A stretch of DNA of 52,412 bases from Bacillus sanguinis (GTDB lineage Bacteria; Bacillota; Bacilli; Bacillales; Bacillaceae_G), in the NCBI RefSeq assembly GCF_018332475.1, contig NZ_BOQB01000046.1, forward strand, positions 1-52,412. The letters run 5' to 3'. Below the pieces are notes generated by a model, which worked only from the letters and a program-made list of their open reading frames with translations, had not been told where the DNA came from and did no database searches. Made by a program: the position numbers and the translations under genes. This document shows positions 1 through 7,356 of this stretch, piece after piece (positions within the stretch are counted from its first letter, which is position 1; every line of letters starts with the position of its first letter).

Positions 1-120
1 GCCGCGTATTGGTGTGATCGTTCTTTCTGCGGAAAATTCTTGTAAAGCAAGCGCCGCGTATTCAATGACTTCGTTCATATTTACTAAGTTTCTTTGTTCG
101 TTCGCGCTTATGACTAGCAT
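1..120 (-). CDS. Ornithine cyclodeaminase / alanine dehydrogenase family protein (5' part only)
   Basis: Only the first 40 codons are present; the gene runs off the left edge of the window on the minus strand. The translation starts MLVISANEQRNLVNMNEVIE and continues into AALALQEFSAERTITPIRG. This resembles the N-terminus of B. cereus-group proteins of the ornithine cyclodeaminase / mu-crystallin family, NAD(P)-dependent enzymes acting on small amino acids. The family call rests on recollection of that N-terminus, because no dinucleotide-binding motif lies in the visible part. The ATG at 120 is preceded by a strong GGAGGAGGTGG ribosome site. A bcr1-like repeat lies directly upstream. Confidence 0.6.
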   Translation of the reverse strand, partial: MLVISANEQRNLVNMNEVIEYAALALQEFSAERTITPIRG

Positions 121-140
121 ATCTTTCCACCTCCTCCTTC

Positions 141-294
141 TACCCCGTATTAACGGGCAGTAAGACTCCCATCTAAAAATTCGGTTGAACAAAGAAGTTA
201 CATGGGAGATCAACTGCCCGTAAAAGCCCGATTGGTTCAACTAATAATCCGTGGGGGATGAACAAAACCCCCACGGATTAAAGTTTCACTTTAT
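141..294 (-). repeat. bcr1-like intergenic repeat, about 154 bp
   Basis: Read on the minus strand, the element begins ATAAAGTGAAACTTTAATC, contains a long hairpin (ATCCGTGGGGG with CCCCCACGGAT, loop TTTTGTTCAT), passes through CTTCTTTGTT, and ends with GGGAGTCTTACTGCCCGTTAAT and GGGGT. The second copy at 37311-37436 shares the same ends and the same internal landmarks, so this is a family and not a chance structure. The length and palindromic design fit the bcr1 repeat described for the B. cereus group. It sits just upstream of the ribosome site of the ornithine-cyclodeaminase-like gene and would be part of its leader if transcription starts upstream. Confidence 0.75.
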
Positions 295-529
295 CACTAC
301 TAAAAAATCCGTTTATATATCCCCATATAATCATTCTGATTAAGATGGTTATCCATTTCATATTTGTGATTCCCCTCTCTTGTAAAAAGTATTTTACATG
401 TATGTTTGTAATAGTTCCTAATCATTTGTGTCAAACATTTTTTACATATCAGTTTTGTATGTAGCAGGAATAAAGGGTCAAATAGGGAAGAAATATGTAA
501 GAGGATTCCATATTGAGAGGAGGATGGGT

Positions 530-1132
530 ATGAAACTCGTCTTTGTTCGGCACGGTGAAGGAGAACATACAAAAGATTTGCCGGCAAGTTTACAAGTGCT
601 TCATCCACCATTAACGGATGAGGGAAGGAATCAGGCTGGATTCATTCAATACAATGTACCATTACAGGAAACGGATATATTAATCGCTAGCCCTACACTT
701 AGAACTTTACAAACGGCAGCGATATGGAGTGAGAAAGTAGCTTGTCAAAAAATCGTCCATCCATATGCATCCCCACGTATTTTTCCTTATCGAGAAGGAG
801 CAAAAACATTACCATGTGACCACATAGTAGATCAGGGGGTAATAACAAATTTATTTCCACATTTTTCGATAGAGAAAAGTACAAATAAACAGCTATGGAC
901 GGAAGGTATAAATACTATTCCAGAGAATCGTTTTCAGCAAATCGTAGATGAATTTCTTCTTTGGTGTTGTCAGCTAGGCGCTGAAAGAATTTGCATTGTA
1001 TCTCACGACGGGACAATTACAGCATATAGGCAATATTTACAGAAAGTCGTTTTAACTAGATCAGATTTTTTGAAAGAAACGGATATATATGAAATGGACT
1101 TATCCCATAAAATTCTGATTGATAAGGGCTGA
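530..1132 (+). CDS. Histidine phosphatase family protein
   Basis: A 200-residue cytosolic protein of the histidine phosphatase (phosphoglycerate-mutase-like) superfamily. The N-terminal FVRHGEGE motif carries the catalytic His at residue 8. SPTLRTLQTA (about 54-63) supplies the conserved Arg, and VSHDG (about 158-161) supplies the second His. The substrate cannot be read from the sequence. An upstream in-frame extension to 428 exists, but GAGAGGAGG at 514-522 sits correctly for the ATG at 530 (a second ATG at 524 is too close). The next gene starts 18 bp after the stop, so the two are probably cotranscribed and share the terminator at 1688. Confidence 0.85.
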   Translation: MKLVFVRHGEGEHTKDLPASLQVLHPPLTDEGRNQAGFIQYNVPLQETDILIASPTLRTLQTAAIWSEKVACQKIVHPYASPRIFPYREGAKTLPCDHIVDQGVITNLFPHFSIEKSTNKQLWTEGINTIPENRFQQIVDEFLLWCCQLGAERICIVSHDGTITAYRQYLQKVVLTRSDFLKETDIYEMDLSHKILIDKG

Positions 1133-1150
1133 TTATAGGATGGGGGTTGT

Positions 1151-1687
1151 ATGTTGAATATTGCATTAGTAGTTGGTTTTAATTCGGATTTAGAGGCGCA
1201 ATCAATCCGAGCATCACTTGAATACTTTGGGGCGAAAGTTATAACGTACTGGATTGGTAGACCGAAAGAATTCATCGACATTCTTTCTGGAAAGGATTTA
1301 TATAACGATATTAATTATGTTGTCTTTTGCTTTCATGGTGAAGAAGGAAAGTTTGTCATGGAAGAGTTAGGCGAAGAAGTATATGAACAAGATGAACCGA
1401 GAGGATATTTTGGTACAGAAGAAATTTACGAATATGCAAAATTGCATAATACACATATTGTAAATAGCGGGTGCACGTTAGGGGATCAAAATTTAGCAAA
1501 ATCTTTTTTACATAGTGGTGCGAAATCATATATTGGATCGATTGATTATGTAGATGGAAATGCAGCACTTATGTTTACTATACGCTTATTTTATGGGGTT
1601 ATTAACCATGGGAAAACGTTAGAAGAAGCGTTTCAAGAAGCGAGTTTAATTGATGAGGAGACACGTACATTTCGATTCTATAAGTAG
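1151..1687 (+). CDS. Small stand-alone caspase/CHAT-like protein (putative)
   Basis: A 178-residue protein without signal peptide or membrane segment. It is not a family I can name with certainty. What can be seen: a hydrophobic strand ending in His-Gly (VVFCFHGEEG, His62), then a strand ending in a Cys (HIVNSGCTLG, Cys108), then GAKSYIGSIDYVDGNAAL and YGVINHGKTLEEAFQEA. This order (HG, then SxC, then GA.s.IGs...D..A, then a helix with an ALxxA-like motif) is typical of the C-terminal half of CHAT and other caspase-fold peptidases, with His62/Cys108 as the expected dyad. Family assignment is inference from these motifs. The gene follows the histidine phosphatase by 18 bp and is closed by a strong terminator, so the pair forms a two-gene unit. 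Confidence 0.6.
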   Translation: MLNIALVVGFNSDLEAQSIRASLEYFGAKVITYWIGRPKEFIDILSGKDLYNDINYVVFCFHGEEGKFVMEELGEEVYEQDEPRGYFGTEEIYEYAKLHNTHIVNSGCTLGDQNLAKSFLHSGAKSYIGSIDYVDGNAALMFTIRLFYGVINHGKTLEEAFQEASLIDEETRTFRFYK

Positions 1688-1733
1688 TGTGAAACACGTT
1701 TATTCTATATTCGAATAAACGTGTTTCACATTT
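1688..1733 (+). terminator. Rho-independent terminator after the phosphatase/caspase-like pair
   Basis: A perfect 18-bp stem (TGTGAAACACGTTTATTC at 1688-1705 with its complement at 1713-1730), a 7-nt loop and a short T run. The stem begins on the base after the stop codon. Confidence 0.85.
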
Positions 1734-1762
1734 AACTCACATTTTTTTTACATTTTCTTCAA

Positions 1763-1790
1763 TGAAAACCATTATCACTTATGGTATGAT
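1763..1790 (+). promoter_or_regulatory. Possible Fur-type box next to a -10-like element upstream of doxX
   Basis: TGAAAACCATTATCA at 1763-1777 matches the 7-1-7 Fur/PerR-type palindrome (TGATAAT-N-ATTATCA) at 12 of 14 defined positions, and TATGAT at 1785-1790 could be a -10. The site is about 175 bp before the doxX start, which would mean a long leader. Family member and function are inference. Confidence 0.35.
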
Positions 1791-1893
1791 ATGTTCAAGT
1801 TTTTACAGGTAATAGAAGTTACTATATAAACGTTAGTTTTTAATGTTTCATACACATGTCGTGAATTATTTGTAATTAACATTTTAAAAATAA

Positions 1894-1925
1894 GTAACTA
1901 ATGTTATTATATTATCTGTAACTAA
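1894..1925 (+). promoter_or_regulatory. Direct repeat GTAACTAA upstream of doxX, operator-like
   Basis: GTAACTAA occurs at 1894-1901 and again at 1918-1925, 24 bp apart (slightly more than two helical turns), flanking the AT-rich segment TTATTATATTAT that could contain a -10. The arrangement suggests a dimeric repressor site just upstream of the doxX ribosome site. No regulator is identified by this sequence alone. Confidence 0.35.
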
Positions 1926-1951
1926 CTTAATTACAACTTTAGGAGGAAGAT

Positions 1952-2452
1952 ATGGTAATTCAATTTTTAAGAGAAAACAAAGCAGTTTCTTTTGTGTTAG
2001 CAGTAATTCGAGTGTATCTTGGTTACACATGGTTAATGGCTGGAATTGGTAAACTACAAGGAACAGGATTCGATGCAACTGGTTATTTACAGGGTGCAAT
2101 TGAAAAATCTAAAGGAGCACAACCGGCTGTTCAATCTTGGTGGGCATCATTTTTACAAGATTTCGCAATTCCAAACGTTGATCTATTTAATACACTTGTA
2201 ACGTGGGGAGAAATTTTAGTCGGAATTGGTTTAATTGTAGGCTGTTTAACAAAAACAGCGGTCTTTTTCGGTCTTGTAATGAACTTTTCCTATATGTTTA
2301 GTGGGTCAATTGGTGTGAATCCTGAAATGGTTATTCTATCCATATTCGTTCTAGTTTCTGGTATGAATGCTGGTAAATTTGGAATAGATGGTTTCGTTAT
2401 TCCGAAAGTATTAGGTTCAAAAACTCAAAAACGCCAAAAGCAAGCTGCTTAA
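1952..2452 (+). CDS. DoxX family membrane protein
   Basis: A 166-residue integral membrane protein with four predicted hydrophobic segments (about residues 13-33, 82-100, 103-118 and 123-140). The start VIRVYLGYTWLMAGIGKL is characteristic of the DoxX/SURF4-like family (conserved Arg and G..W...G..K). The C-terminus is short, basic and cytosolic. DoxX proteins are small membrane components linked to quinone and thiol-redox stress in several bacteria; no specific substrate can be inferred here. The ATG at 1952 has AGGAGGAAG immediately upstream. It is a single-gene unit with a convergent terminator at 2460. Confidence 0.85.
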   Translation: MVIQFLRENKAVSFVLAVIRVYLGYTWLMAGIGKLQGTGFDATGYLQGAIEKSKGAQPAVQSWWASFLQDFAIPNVDLFNTLVTWGEILVGIGLIVGCLTKTAVFFGLVMNFSYMFSGSIGVNPEMVILSIFVLVSGMNAGKFGIDGFVIPKVLGSKTQKRQKQAA

Positions 2453-2459
2453 TATATGA

Positions 2460-2490
2460 AAGCGGGTATCTCAAAATGAGATACCCGCTT
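2460..2490. terminator. Bidirectional terminator between doxX and the hydrolase gene
   Basis: A perfect 14-bp stem AAGCGGGTATCTCA with its complement and an AAA loop, lying between two convergent genes. The T run is only moderate on either strand. Confidence 0.75.
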
Positions 2491-2493
2491 ATG

Positions 2494-3378
2494 TTATTTT
2501 TCAACTTTTATTGGATTGTTTTTAAAGAATTCTTTTACATAACCTACAAATTCTTGTGGTTCTTGACGAAATGGTGCATGATAACCTTTTTCGATAACAT
2601 GGAAAGTACTATTTTTTAAGAATTGATGATATGTTTCTCCTTCTTTCCAAGAAACGCTACTATCATTTCTTCCCCATATAATTAATGTTGGTTGTTTCAG
2701 TTCATTTGCATTGATTTGAAGACGTCTCGGCCATAATTTCATTTTATTGTAATGCTCTTCATCATTACGTTTAAATTTCACTTTGCTCTCATCATAATCT
2801 GCAATAGAAGAAACGGTATTTAAATCAGTCGATAACTGTGGTTTTGGTGAACCTTGTTTATTAACGAGTGTATGCGGACCGCCTGTAGCATCAGTTAAAA
2901 TAAGGTGGGTAACGGCTTCAGGATATAAATACGTTAAATTAAGAGAAATTTCTCCGCCCATTGAGTGTCCTAGTATCGCAAACGAATTATAACCTAGTTT
3001 TTTCATTAATTTATAATACAAATTTGCATGAGTAGGGAAAGAATAATGAAAATCTATCGGCTTAGATGAGCGGCCGAATCCTAAAGCATCTACAGAAATA
3101 ATTGTATGATCTTTTGATAGGTCTGAGTAAATCTTTTGAAAACCATTTGACGATCCTCCAAATCCATGGATCATAAGTAAAGGTGGTTTTTCATTACCAA
3201 TCTTTTTGAAGTAAATGGTTTGACCATCTATTTCTACCATTTTTTCCTCGGTAGCTAGTTTCGCTGTAATTGTATTTTTCACTTGTTTTACTTGTTCTAC
3301 TGGCTTTTCTGCTGCACTACATCCTACTAATAGTGTAAGAGTAAGACAACTTACCATAAAATAGCTAAATCGCCTCAA
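2494..3378 (-). CDS. Alpha/beta hydrolase, membrane-anchored lipoprotein
   Basis: A 294-residue alpha/beta hydrolase fold protein. Residues 1-20 form a lipoprotein signal peptide with lipobox LVGC, so Cys20 is the lipidation site and the enzyme should sit on the outer face of the membrane. The oxyanion-region motif HGFGGSSNG is at about 71-79 and the nucleophile elbow GHSMGG puts Ser139 in place. Asp239 (WGRNDSS) and His267 (GYHAPF) complete the triad. The substrate is unknown; the family includes esterases and lactonases. It starts 15 bp after the acetyltransferase gene and is probably cotranscribed with it. Confidence 0.85.
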   Translation of the reverse strand: MRRFSYFMVSCLTLTLLVGCSAAEKPVEQVKQVKNTITAKLATEEKMVEIDGQTIYFKKIGNEKPPLLMIHGFGGSSNGFQKIYSDLSKDHTIISVDALGFGRSSKPIDFHYSFPTHANLYYKLMKKLGYNSFAILGHSMGGEISLNLTYLYPEAVTHLILTDATGGPHTLVNKQGSPKPQLSTDLNTVSSIADYDESKVKFKRNDEEHYNKMKLWPRRLQINANELKQPTLIIWGRNDSSVSWKEGETYHQFLKNSTFHVIEKGYHAPFRQEPQEFVGYVKEFFKNNPIKVEK

Positions 3379-3393
3379 TGAGGTGTCTCCTTT

Positions 3394-4227
3394 CTAACAT
3401 AACGCTGTATCTATCATAGCAAATAGCATATTACGATTTCCAGGAAGTTGGCTACCATTTTTTATCATAAGAGGTGAAAGAAGCGTTTCTTGGAAATTTT
3501 CTGTTTGAAGAAGTTTGCGAAATGAAAATTGTGAATGTGGGACATCAATTCTTACTGTGCCATTCCAACATTCACATATGTTTTGTAGTAATTGAATAGC
3601 ATCTTCTTCTCGTTTGGCGATAAGTGGATTGATACATAATATATTACCTTTTTGTATGCATAAGGAAAAAGCTTCTATACGGTTATGTCTCTCAATTTTA
3701 AAAGAGTGGCTCGTTCTTGGTAATAGTAATGAATAAAGTAAAGAACGATCGGCACCAGTTGTAATTTGATCGAGGGAAATAAGCGATATAAGGTCTTTTT
3801 CTTTTATTTGTTTTGTATGAGTGATATTTGTCTTAGTAGTTTGTTTTTCAAAACGATGAATCGTCGTTATTGTTTGAAATCCGCATGATGTATAAAGAGG
3901 CTCGCCAGCTTTTGTTGCAATAAGTGCAATTGGTTGTTTTTTATGAGTGTGTTCTAAGCAGTGATTAAGCAAAATACGCCCGATGCCTCGGCCTTGAAAA
4001 TGAGGATGGACGATTAACATACCAATAGTAGAAAACCTATCTTTAAAAGGAAATACGCCTCCAGCTGCAATCAGTTTATTTTCATGCATATAACCGACAA
4101 GTGTACCGAGAGAAAGGTACATTTCGAATTGTTTTTTCATAAATGCTTTATTTTGTAACCATCCAATAGATTTGCAAAGGTCGAGTAAATCAAAAATAAA
4201 AGTTTCATCTAGCTTTATTATTTTCAT
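3394..4227 (-). CDS. GNAT family N-acetyltransferase
   Basis: A 277-residue protein whose N-terminal half is a GNAT domain: IGMLIVHPHFQGRGIGRILLNH around residues 67-88 contains the QGRGIG acetyl-CoA pyrophosphate loop, followed by EPLYTSCGFQ near 108-117. The C-terminal ~130 residues carry no motif I recognise and probably form a second, degenerate acetyltransferase-like or substrate-binding domain. The acceptor is unknown. It is the first gene of a two-gene minus-strand unit with the lipoprotein hydrolase. Confidence 0.8.
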   Translation of the reverse strand: MKIIKLDETFIFDLLDLCKSIGWLQNKAFMKKQFEMYLSLGTLVGYMHENKLIAAGGVFPFKDRFSTIGMLIVHPHFQGRGIGRILLNHCLEHTHKKQPIALIATKAGEPLYTSCGFQTITTIHRFEKQTTKTNITHTKQIKEKDLISLISLDQITTGADRSLLYSLLLPRTSHSFKIERHNRIEAFSLCIQKGNILCINPLIAKREEDAIQLLQNICECWNGTVRIDVPHSQFSFRKLLQTENFQETLLSPLMIKNGSQLPGNRNMLFAMIDTALC

Positions 4228-4383
4228 AAATGTTCACCACATTTCTATTAATTTTCATAAAAGTAGATTGAAAATGTTAAATAAGAGATTTACGTTACAT
4301 GAAATCCAACTTGTTTATATTTTGATTGTAAAGGGGAAGATGGTTGATATGAAAAGACAAAGTTATACAAATTATAACTGATA

Positions 4384-4432
4384 TTTACATAAGTTAACAA
4401 AAAATTTACATATAACTAATTTTCTCTTAACA
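4384..4432 (+). promoter_or_regulatory. PhoP box (Pho regulon) upstream of alkaline phosphatase
   Basis: TTTACA (4384-4389), TTAACA (4394-4399), TTTACA (4405-4410) and, after one degenerate position, TTAACA (4427-4432) repeat in the same orientation at roughly 11-bp steps. This is the established TT(A/T/C)ACA direct-repeat layout bound by PhoP-P in Bacillus. It precedes an alkaline phosphatase gene, which is the classic PhoP target. Confidence 0.8.
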
Positions 4433-4488
4433 GTCTTCTATTAAATTTGATAGTGGGAAATGAATAACCTAATTAGGGGGACAAGACA

Positions 4489-5874
4489 GTGAAAAAGTTT
4501 GTGAAAAAAGCATGGCCATTTGCAGTTGTGGCGTCGTTAGCAGTTACTTCGGTAGCAACATGGAATTTTACACGTTCTAGTGAAGTGAGCGCAGATGAGA
4601 GCGGAAGCAATGCAAAGATTAAAAATGTCATTGTATTAATTGGGGATGGTATGGGCCCTTCATATATGACGGCTCACCGTTATATGAAAGATAATCCAAA
4701 AACATTTGAGATGGAATCTACAGAGTTTGATAAACATCTTGTAGGAACACAAAAAACATATCCGGAAGATGAACATGAAAATATCACAGACTCTGCATCT
4801 GCAGCAACTGCTATGTCAGCAGGAATTAAAACATATAATGCGGCAATTGCAGTTGATAATGATAAAGCAGAAGTGAAAACTGTTCTTGAACAAGCGAAAG
4901 AAAAAGGAAAATCAACGGGACTTGTTGCTACTTCTGAAATTACACATGCAACACCAGCTGCTTTCGGTGCGCATGATATTAGTCGTAAAAATATGGACGC
5001 AATTGCAAATGATTATTTTGATGAAAAAATTAAAGGGAAGCATAAAGTAGACGTTATGCTTGGCGGCGGAGTAAATAACTTTGTTAGAAAAGATCGTAAT
5101 CTTACAGAAGAATTTAAGAAATCTGGTTATAGCTATGTAACTGATCGCAATCAATTGTTAAATGATAAAAACGATCAAATTCTAGGTTTATTTGCGCCAG
5201 GCGGTTTAGATAAAATGATTGACCGTACCGATAAAACACCTTCATTAGAAGAAATGACAAATGCAGCAATTGAACGTTTGAACAAAAATAAAAATGGTTT
5301 CTTCTTAATGGTTGAAGGAAGTCAAATCGACTGGGCTGGACACGATAATGATATTGTTGGTGCAATGAGTGAAATGGAAGACTTTGAAAAAGCATTTAAA
5401 GCAGCGATTGAGTTTGCGAAAAAAGATAAAAATACGTTAGTCGTTGCAACGGCAGACCATGCTACTGGTGGATTATCGTTAGGTGCGAATGGCGAGTATA
5501 ACTTTAAAGTAGATCCAATTAAAGCTGCAAAACGCACACCAGACTTCATGGCAAATGAGATTGCAAAAGGTGCAAATGTAGAAGAAACATTGAAAAAATA
5601 TATTGATTTACAATTAACACCAGAAGAAATTAAAGCGGTAAATGATATTGCTCCTTCAAAAGATGTAACAAAGATTGATAACGCGATTGAGGATATTTTC
5701 AATAAGCGTTCGGTTACAGGCTGGACGACAGGTGGACATACAGGGGAAGATGTAAACGTATATGCATTTGGACCTGGTAAATACTTGTTCTCTGGTGTTC
5801 AAGAGAATACAAATATCGCTAAACGTGTCTTTGATATTGTTGGCGGTGGCGATCCGAATAAAGGAAGACGCTAA
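4489..5874 (+). CDS. Alkaline phosphatase (PhoA-type), secreted
   Basis: A 461-residue alkaline phosphatase that releases phosphate from phosphomonoesters outside the membrane. Residues 1 to about 36 form a signal peptide (basic KKFVKKAW, hydrophobic core, VSADES near the cleavage region). The active site is complete: metal ligands in IGDGMG (Asp53), the nucleophile Ser102 in TDSASAATA, EGSQIDWAGHDND (Asp281, His285), ATADHATGG (Asp323, His324) and TTGGHTGEDV (His417). The start is GTG at 4489 behind AGGGGG. An upstream PhoP box indicates phosphate-starvation control. A terminator overlaps the intergenic gap to the following lipoprotein gene. Confidence 0.95.
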   Translation: MKKFVKKAWPFAVVASLAVTSVATWNFTRSSEVSADESGSNAKIKNVIVLIGDGMGPSYMTAHRYMKDNPKTFEMESTEFDKHLVGTQKTYPEDEHENITDSASAATAMSAGIKTYNAAIAVDNDKAEVKTVLEQAKEKGKSTGLVATSEITHATPAAFGAHDISRKNMDAIANDYFDEKIKGKHKVDVMLGGGVNNFVRKDRNLTEEFKKSGYSYVTDRNQLLNDKNDQILGLFAPGGLDKMIDRTDKTPSLEEMTNAAIERLNKNKNGFFLMVEGSQIDWAGHDNDIVGAMSEMEDFEKAFKAAIEFAKKDKNTLVVATADHATGGLSLGANGEYNFKVDPIKAAKRTPDFMANEIAKGANVEETLKKYIDLQLTPEEIKAVNDIAPSKDVTKIDNAIEDIFNKRSVTGWTTGGHTGEDVNVYAFGPGKYLFSGVQENTNIAKRVFDIVGGGDPNKGRR

Positions 5875-5883
5875 TTATAAATG

Positions 5884-5915
5884 AAAGTGAGGCGAAATGC
5901 CTCACTTTTCTTTTT
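5884..5915 (+). terminator. Terminator of the alkaline phosphatase gene
   Basis: Stem AAAGTGAGGC (5884-5893) with GCCTCACTTT (5899-5908), a 5-nt loop and a T-rich tail. It lies inside what would be the longer reading frame of the next gene, arguing for that gene's downstream start. Confidence 0.8.
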
Positions 5916-5928
5916 AGGAGATGGGGAA

Positions 5929-6399
5929 ATGAGTTCGTTTTTCAGATGGGTAGGATCTCTTCTAATAGGAGCATTATTGCTAGTGGGATGTCAATCGAAG
6001 GAGAATCATATAGAAGAACAAAAATCTACTACTACAAAAACTGAGGAAAAGGTAGAAATAACGAAAGAAGAAGAGAAATCGATTCAAGATGTGATGGAGA
6101 AATTTGTACGGACGACAAATGAAAAAAATCTTGCTGAACATATGGAGTTATTTTCAAGGAAGATGCCTAGTGCTGAAGACTTGAAAACACAAAAAGAAGC
6201 CGCTTTTCAAAAGGGAAATAAGAAAATTGAATTGGAACATATAGACATAAAAGCTAGTAAAGTAGGGTATGTTGTTGTTGAAACAAAGGAAAAGGAACTA
6301 GAAGGAGCGGTCACTCTTCAGAAGACTGTACAGTATGCGCTTGGAAAAGAAGAGGATGGATGGAAAATTGAAGAAGTTCGCACCATAGGGAAGAAGTAA
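5929..6399 (+). CDS. Small lipoprotein of unknown function
   Basis: A 156-residue lipoprotein: MSSFFRWVGSLLIGALLLVGCQ gives a signal peptide with lipobox LVGC and lipidated Cys21. A charged linker rich in Glu/Lys/Thr follows, then a domain of about 100 residues (IQDVMEKFVRTTNEKN to WKIEEVRTIGKK) whose helix-then-sheet pattern and ending resemble NTF2-like domains; that resemblance is inference. The ATG at 5929 is chosen over 5881 because the earlier one would place the phosphatase terminator inside the gene and lacks a ribosome site, whereas TTAGGAG precedes 5929. Confidence 0.7.
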   Translation: MSSFFRWVGSLLIGALLLVGCQSKENHIEEQKSTTTKTEEKVEITKEEEKSIQDVMEKFVRTTNEKNLAEHMELFSRKMPSAEDLKTQKEAAFQKGNKKIELEHIDIKASKVGYVVVETKEKELEGAVTLQKTVQYALGKEEDGWKIEEVRTIGKK

Positions 6400-6425
6400 C
6401 GTAAAACTTCCGTAAATGGCGAAAT

Positions 6426-6456
6426 AAAAAGGTTCTCATTGGAGAGAACCTTTTTA
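6426..6456. terminator. Bidirectional terminator
   Basis: AAAAAGGTTCTC (6426-6437) pairs with GAGAACCTTTTT around a 6-nt loop. A/T runs on both sides serve the lipoprotein gene (+) and the convergent alarmone synthetase (-). Confidence 0.85.
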
Positions 6457-7104
6457 TAGTGGTAACATAATTTGATTTGAGCATGCTTCAATATCATCAA
6501 TATCTTGGCGAATGGTTGCCATTTTATTATCGAGGTCTTCAGCCTTCATTGCTGCATCATGTAGTTCATCTTTTAAATACTCAGGTATTTTCCCTTCATA
6601 TTTATAATAAAGTTTATGTTCTAAACTTGCCCAGAAGTCCATTGCGAGCGTACGTAACTGAATTTCTGCAAAGACTTCTTTTGTACCAGAATTCAGTGAT
6701 AAAGGATATTTAATAATCATGTGTAAACTTTTATAGCCGTTTCCCTTTGGATTAGCGATATAATCTTTTACCTCTATGATTTCCATATCTTCACGCTTTT
6801 GAATGACTTCTTTTAAATGATAAATATCTTCTACGAAGCAACATGTAATACGAATGCCGATAATATCTTGTAAATGCGTTTGCGCATTTTCAACTGTCGG
6901 TAATAAGTTTTTACGCTCAAGCTTTTTAATAATACTTTCAGGCTGTTTTAATCTTGTTTTTATATGTTCAAACGGGTTGTAATCCTCTAAAAATTGGGCT
7001 TCCCGGTTCATAATTTCAAATTTAGTTTTTAACTCTTCTAAAGCAAATGTATATGGTAGTACAAAAGCTTTCCAATAGTTAACGGTTGATTGATTATATT
7101 CCAT
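6454..7104 (-). CDS. Small alarmone synthetase (RelP/YwaC-like, (p)ppGpp synthetase)
   Basis: A 216-residue stand-alone RelA/SpoT synthetase domain without the HD hydrolase, TGS or ACT domains, so it should make (p)ppGpp or related alarmones but not degrade them. Recognisable motifs are LQDIIGIRITCCF, KGNGYKSLHMI (synthetase G-loop region) and EIQLRTLAMDFWASLEHKL. The NPFEHIKTR..ESIIKKL region and the C-terminal LHDAAMKAEDLDNKM are closer to my recollection of B. subtilis YwaC (SAS2/RelP) than of YjbM (SAS1/RelQ), though I did not align them. A tiny hydrophobic ORF lies about 40 bp upstream on the same strand. Confidence 0.85.
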   Translation of the reverse strand: MEYNQSTVNYWKAFVLPYTFALEELKTKFEIMNREAQFLEDYNPFEHIKTRLKQPESIIKKLERKNLLPTVENAQTHLQDIIGIRITCCFVEDIYHLKEVIQKREDMEIIEVKDYIANPKGNGYKSLHMIIKYPLSLNSGTKEVFAEIQLRTLAMDFWASLEHKLYYKYEGKIPEYLKDELHDAAMKAEDLDNKMATIRQDIDDIEACSNQIMLPL

Positions 7105-7144
7105 TTATATACACACCTTTTCCTATTTACAAGTGAGGTTGTTA

Positions 7145-7216
7145 TTATACTAAATACCAAAGCATATAAGCGCAAGCAGCAAATGATGAGATCATAAAAC
7201 GATATTTAGTTTTCAT
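7145..7216 (-). CDS. Putative 23-residue hydrophobic peptide
   Basis: A short minus-strand ORF encoding MKTKYRFMISSFAACAYMLW plus LV, preceded by a good ribosome site (AAAGGAGC, about 6 nt before the ATG). It has a basic N-terminus and one hydrophobic stretch long enough to enter a membrane. It lies just upstream of the alarmone synthetase and could be in the same transcript as a leader peptide. The quality of the ribosome site is the main support. Confidence 0.4.
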   Translation of the reverse strand: MKTKYRFMISSFAACAYMLWYLV

Positions 7217-7356
7217 ACTTTCAGCTCCTTTCAAGTAAAATTCTATATGAATAAACGTGATTGTTAATAAGTTCACTATGTATAATCCCTATAGTAATAG
7301 ATTCATGTGAATTTCGTATGAACTAATTGTTTCAGATTTTTGTCTTTTTTTTGCAA

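Noticed and set aside
428-529. Longer N-terminus for the histidine phosphatase
   Set aside because: The extension precedes the GAGAGGAGG ribosome site, and the family fold starts at the internal KLVFVRHG.
4172-4381. Plus-strand 69-codon frame across the start of the acetyltransferase and the Pho promoter region
   Set aside because: It is antisense to a clear gene at its 5' half, has no ribosome site, and its composition is AT-driven.
5881-5928. ATG at 5881 as the lipoprotein start
   Set aside because: The segment encodes the alkaline phosphatase terminator hairpin, and the signal peptide with lipobox begins only at 5929.
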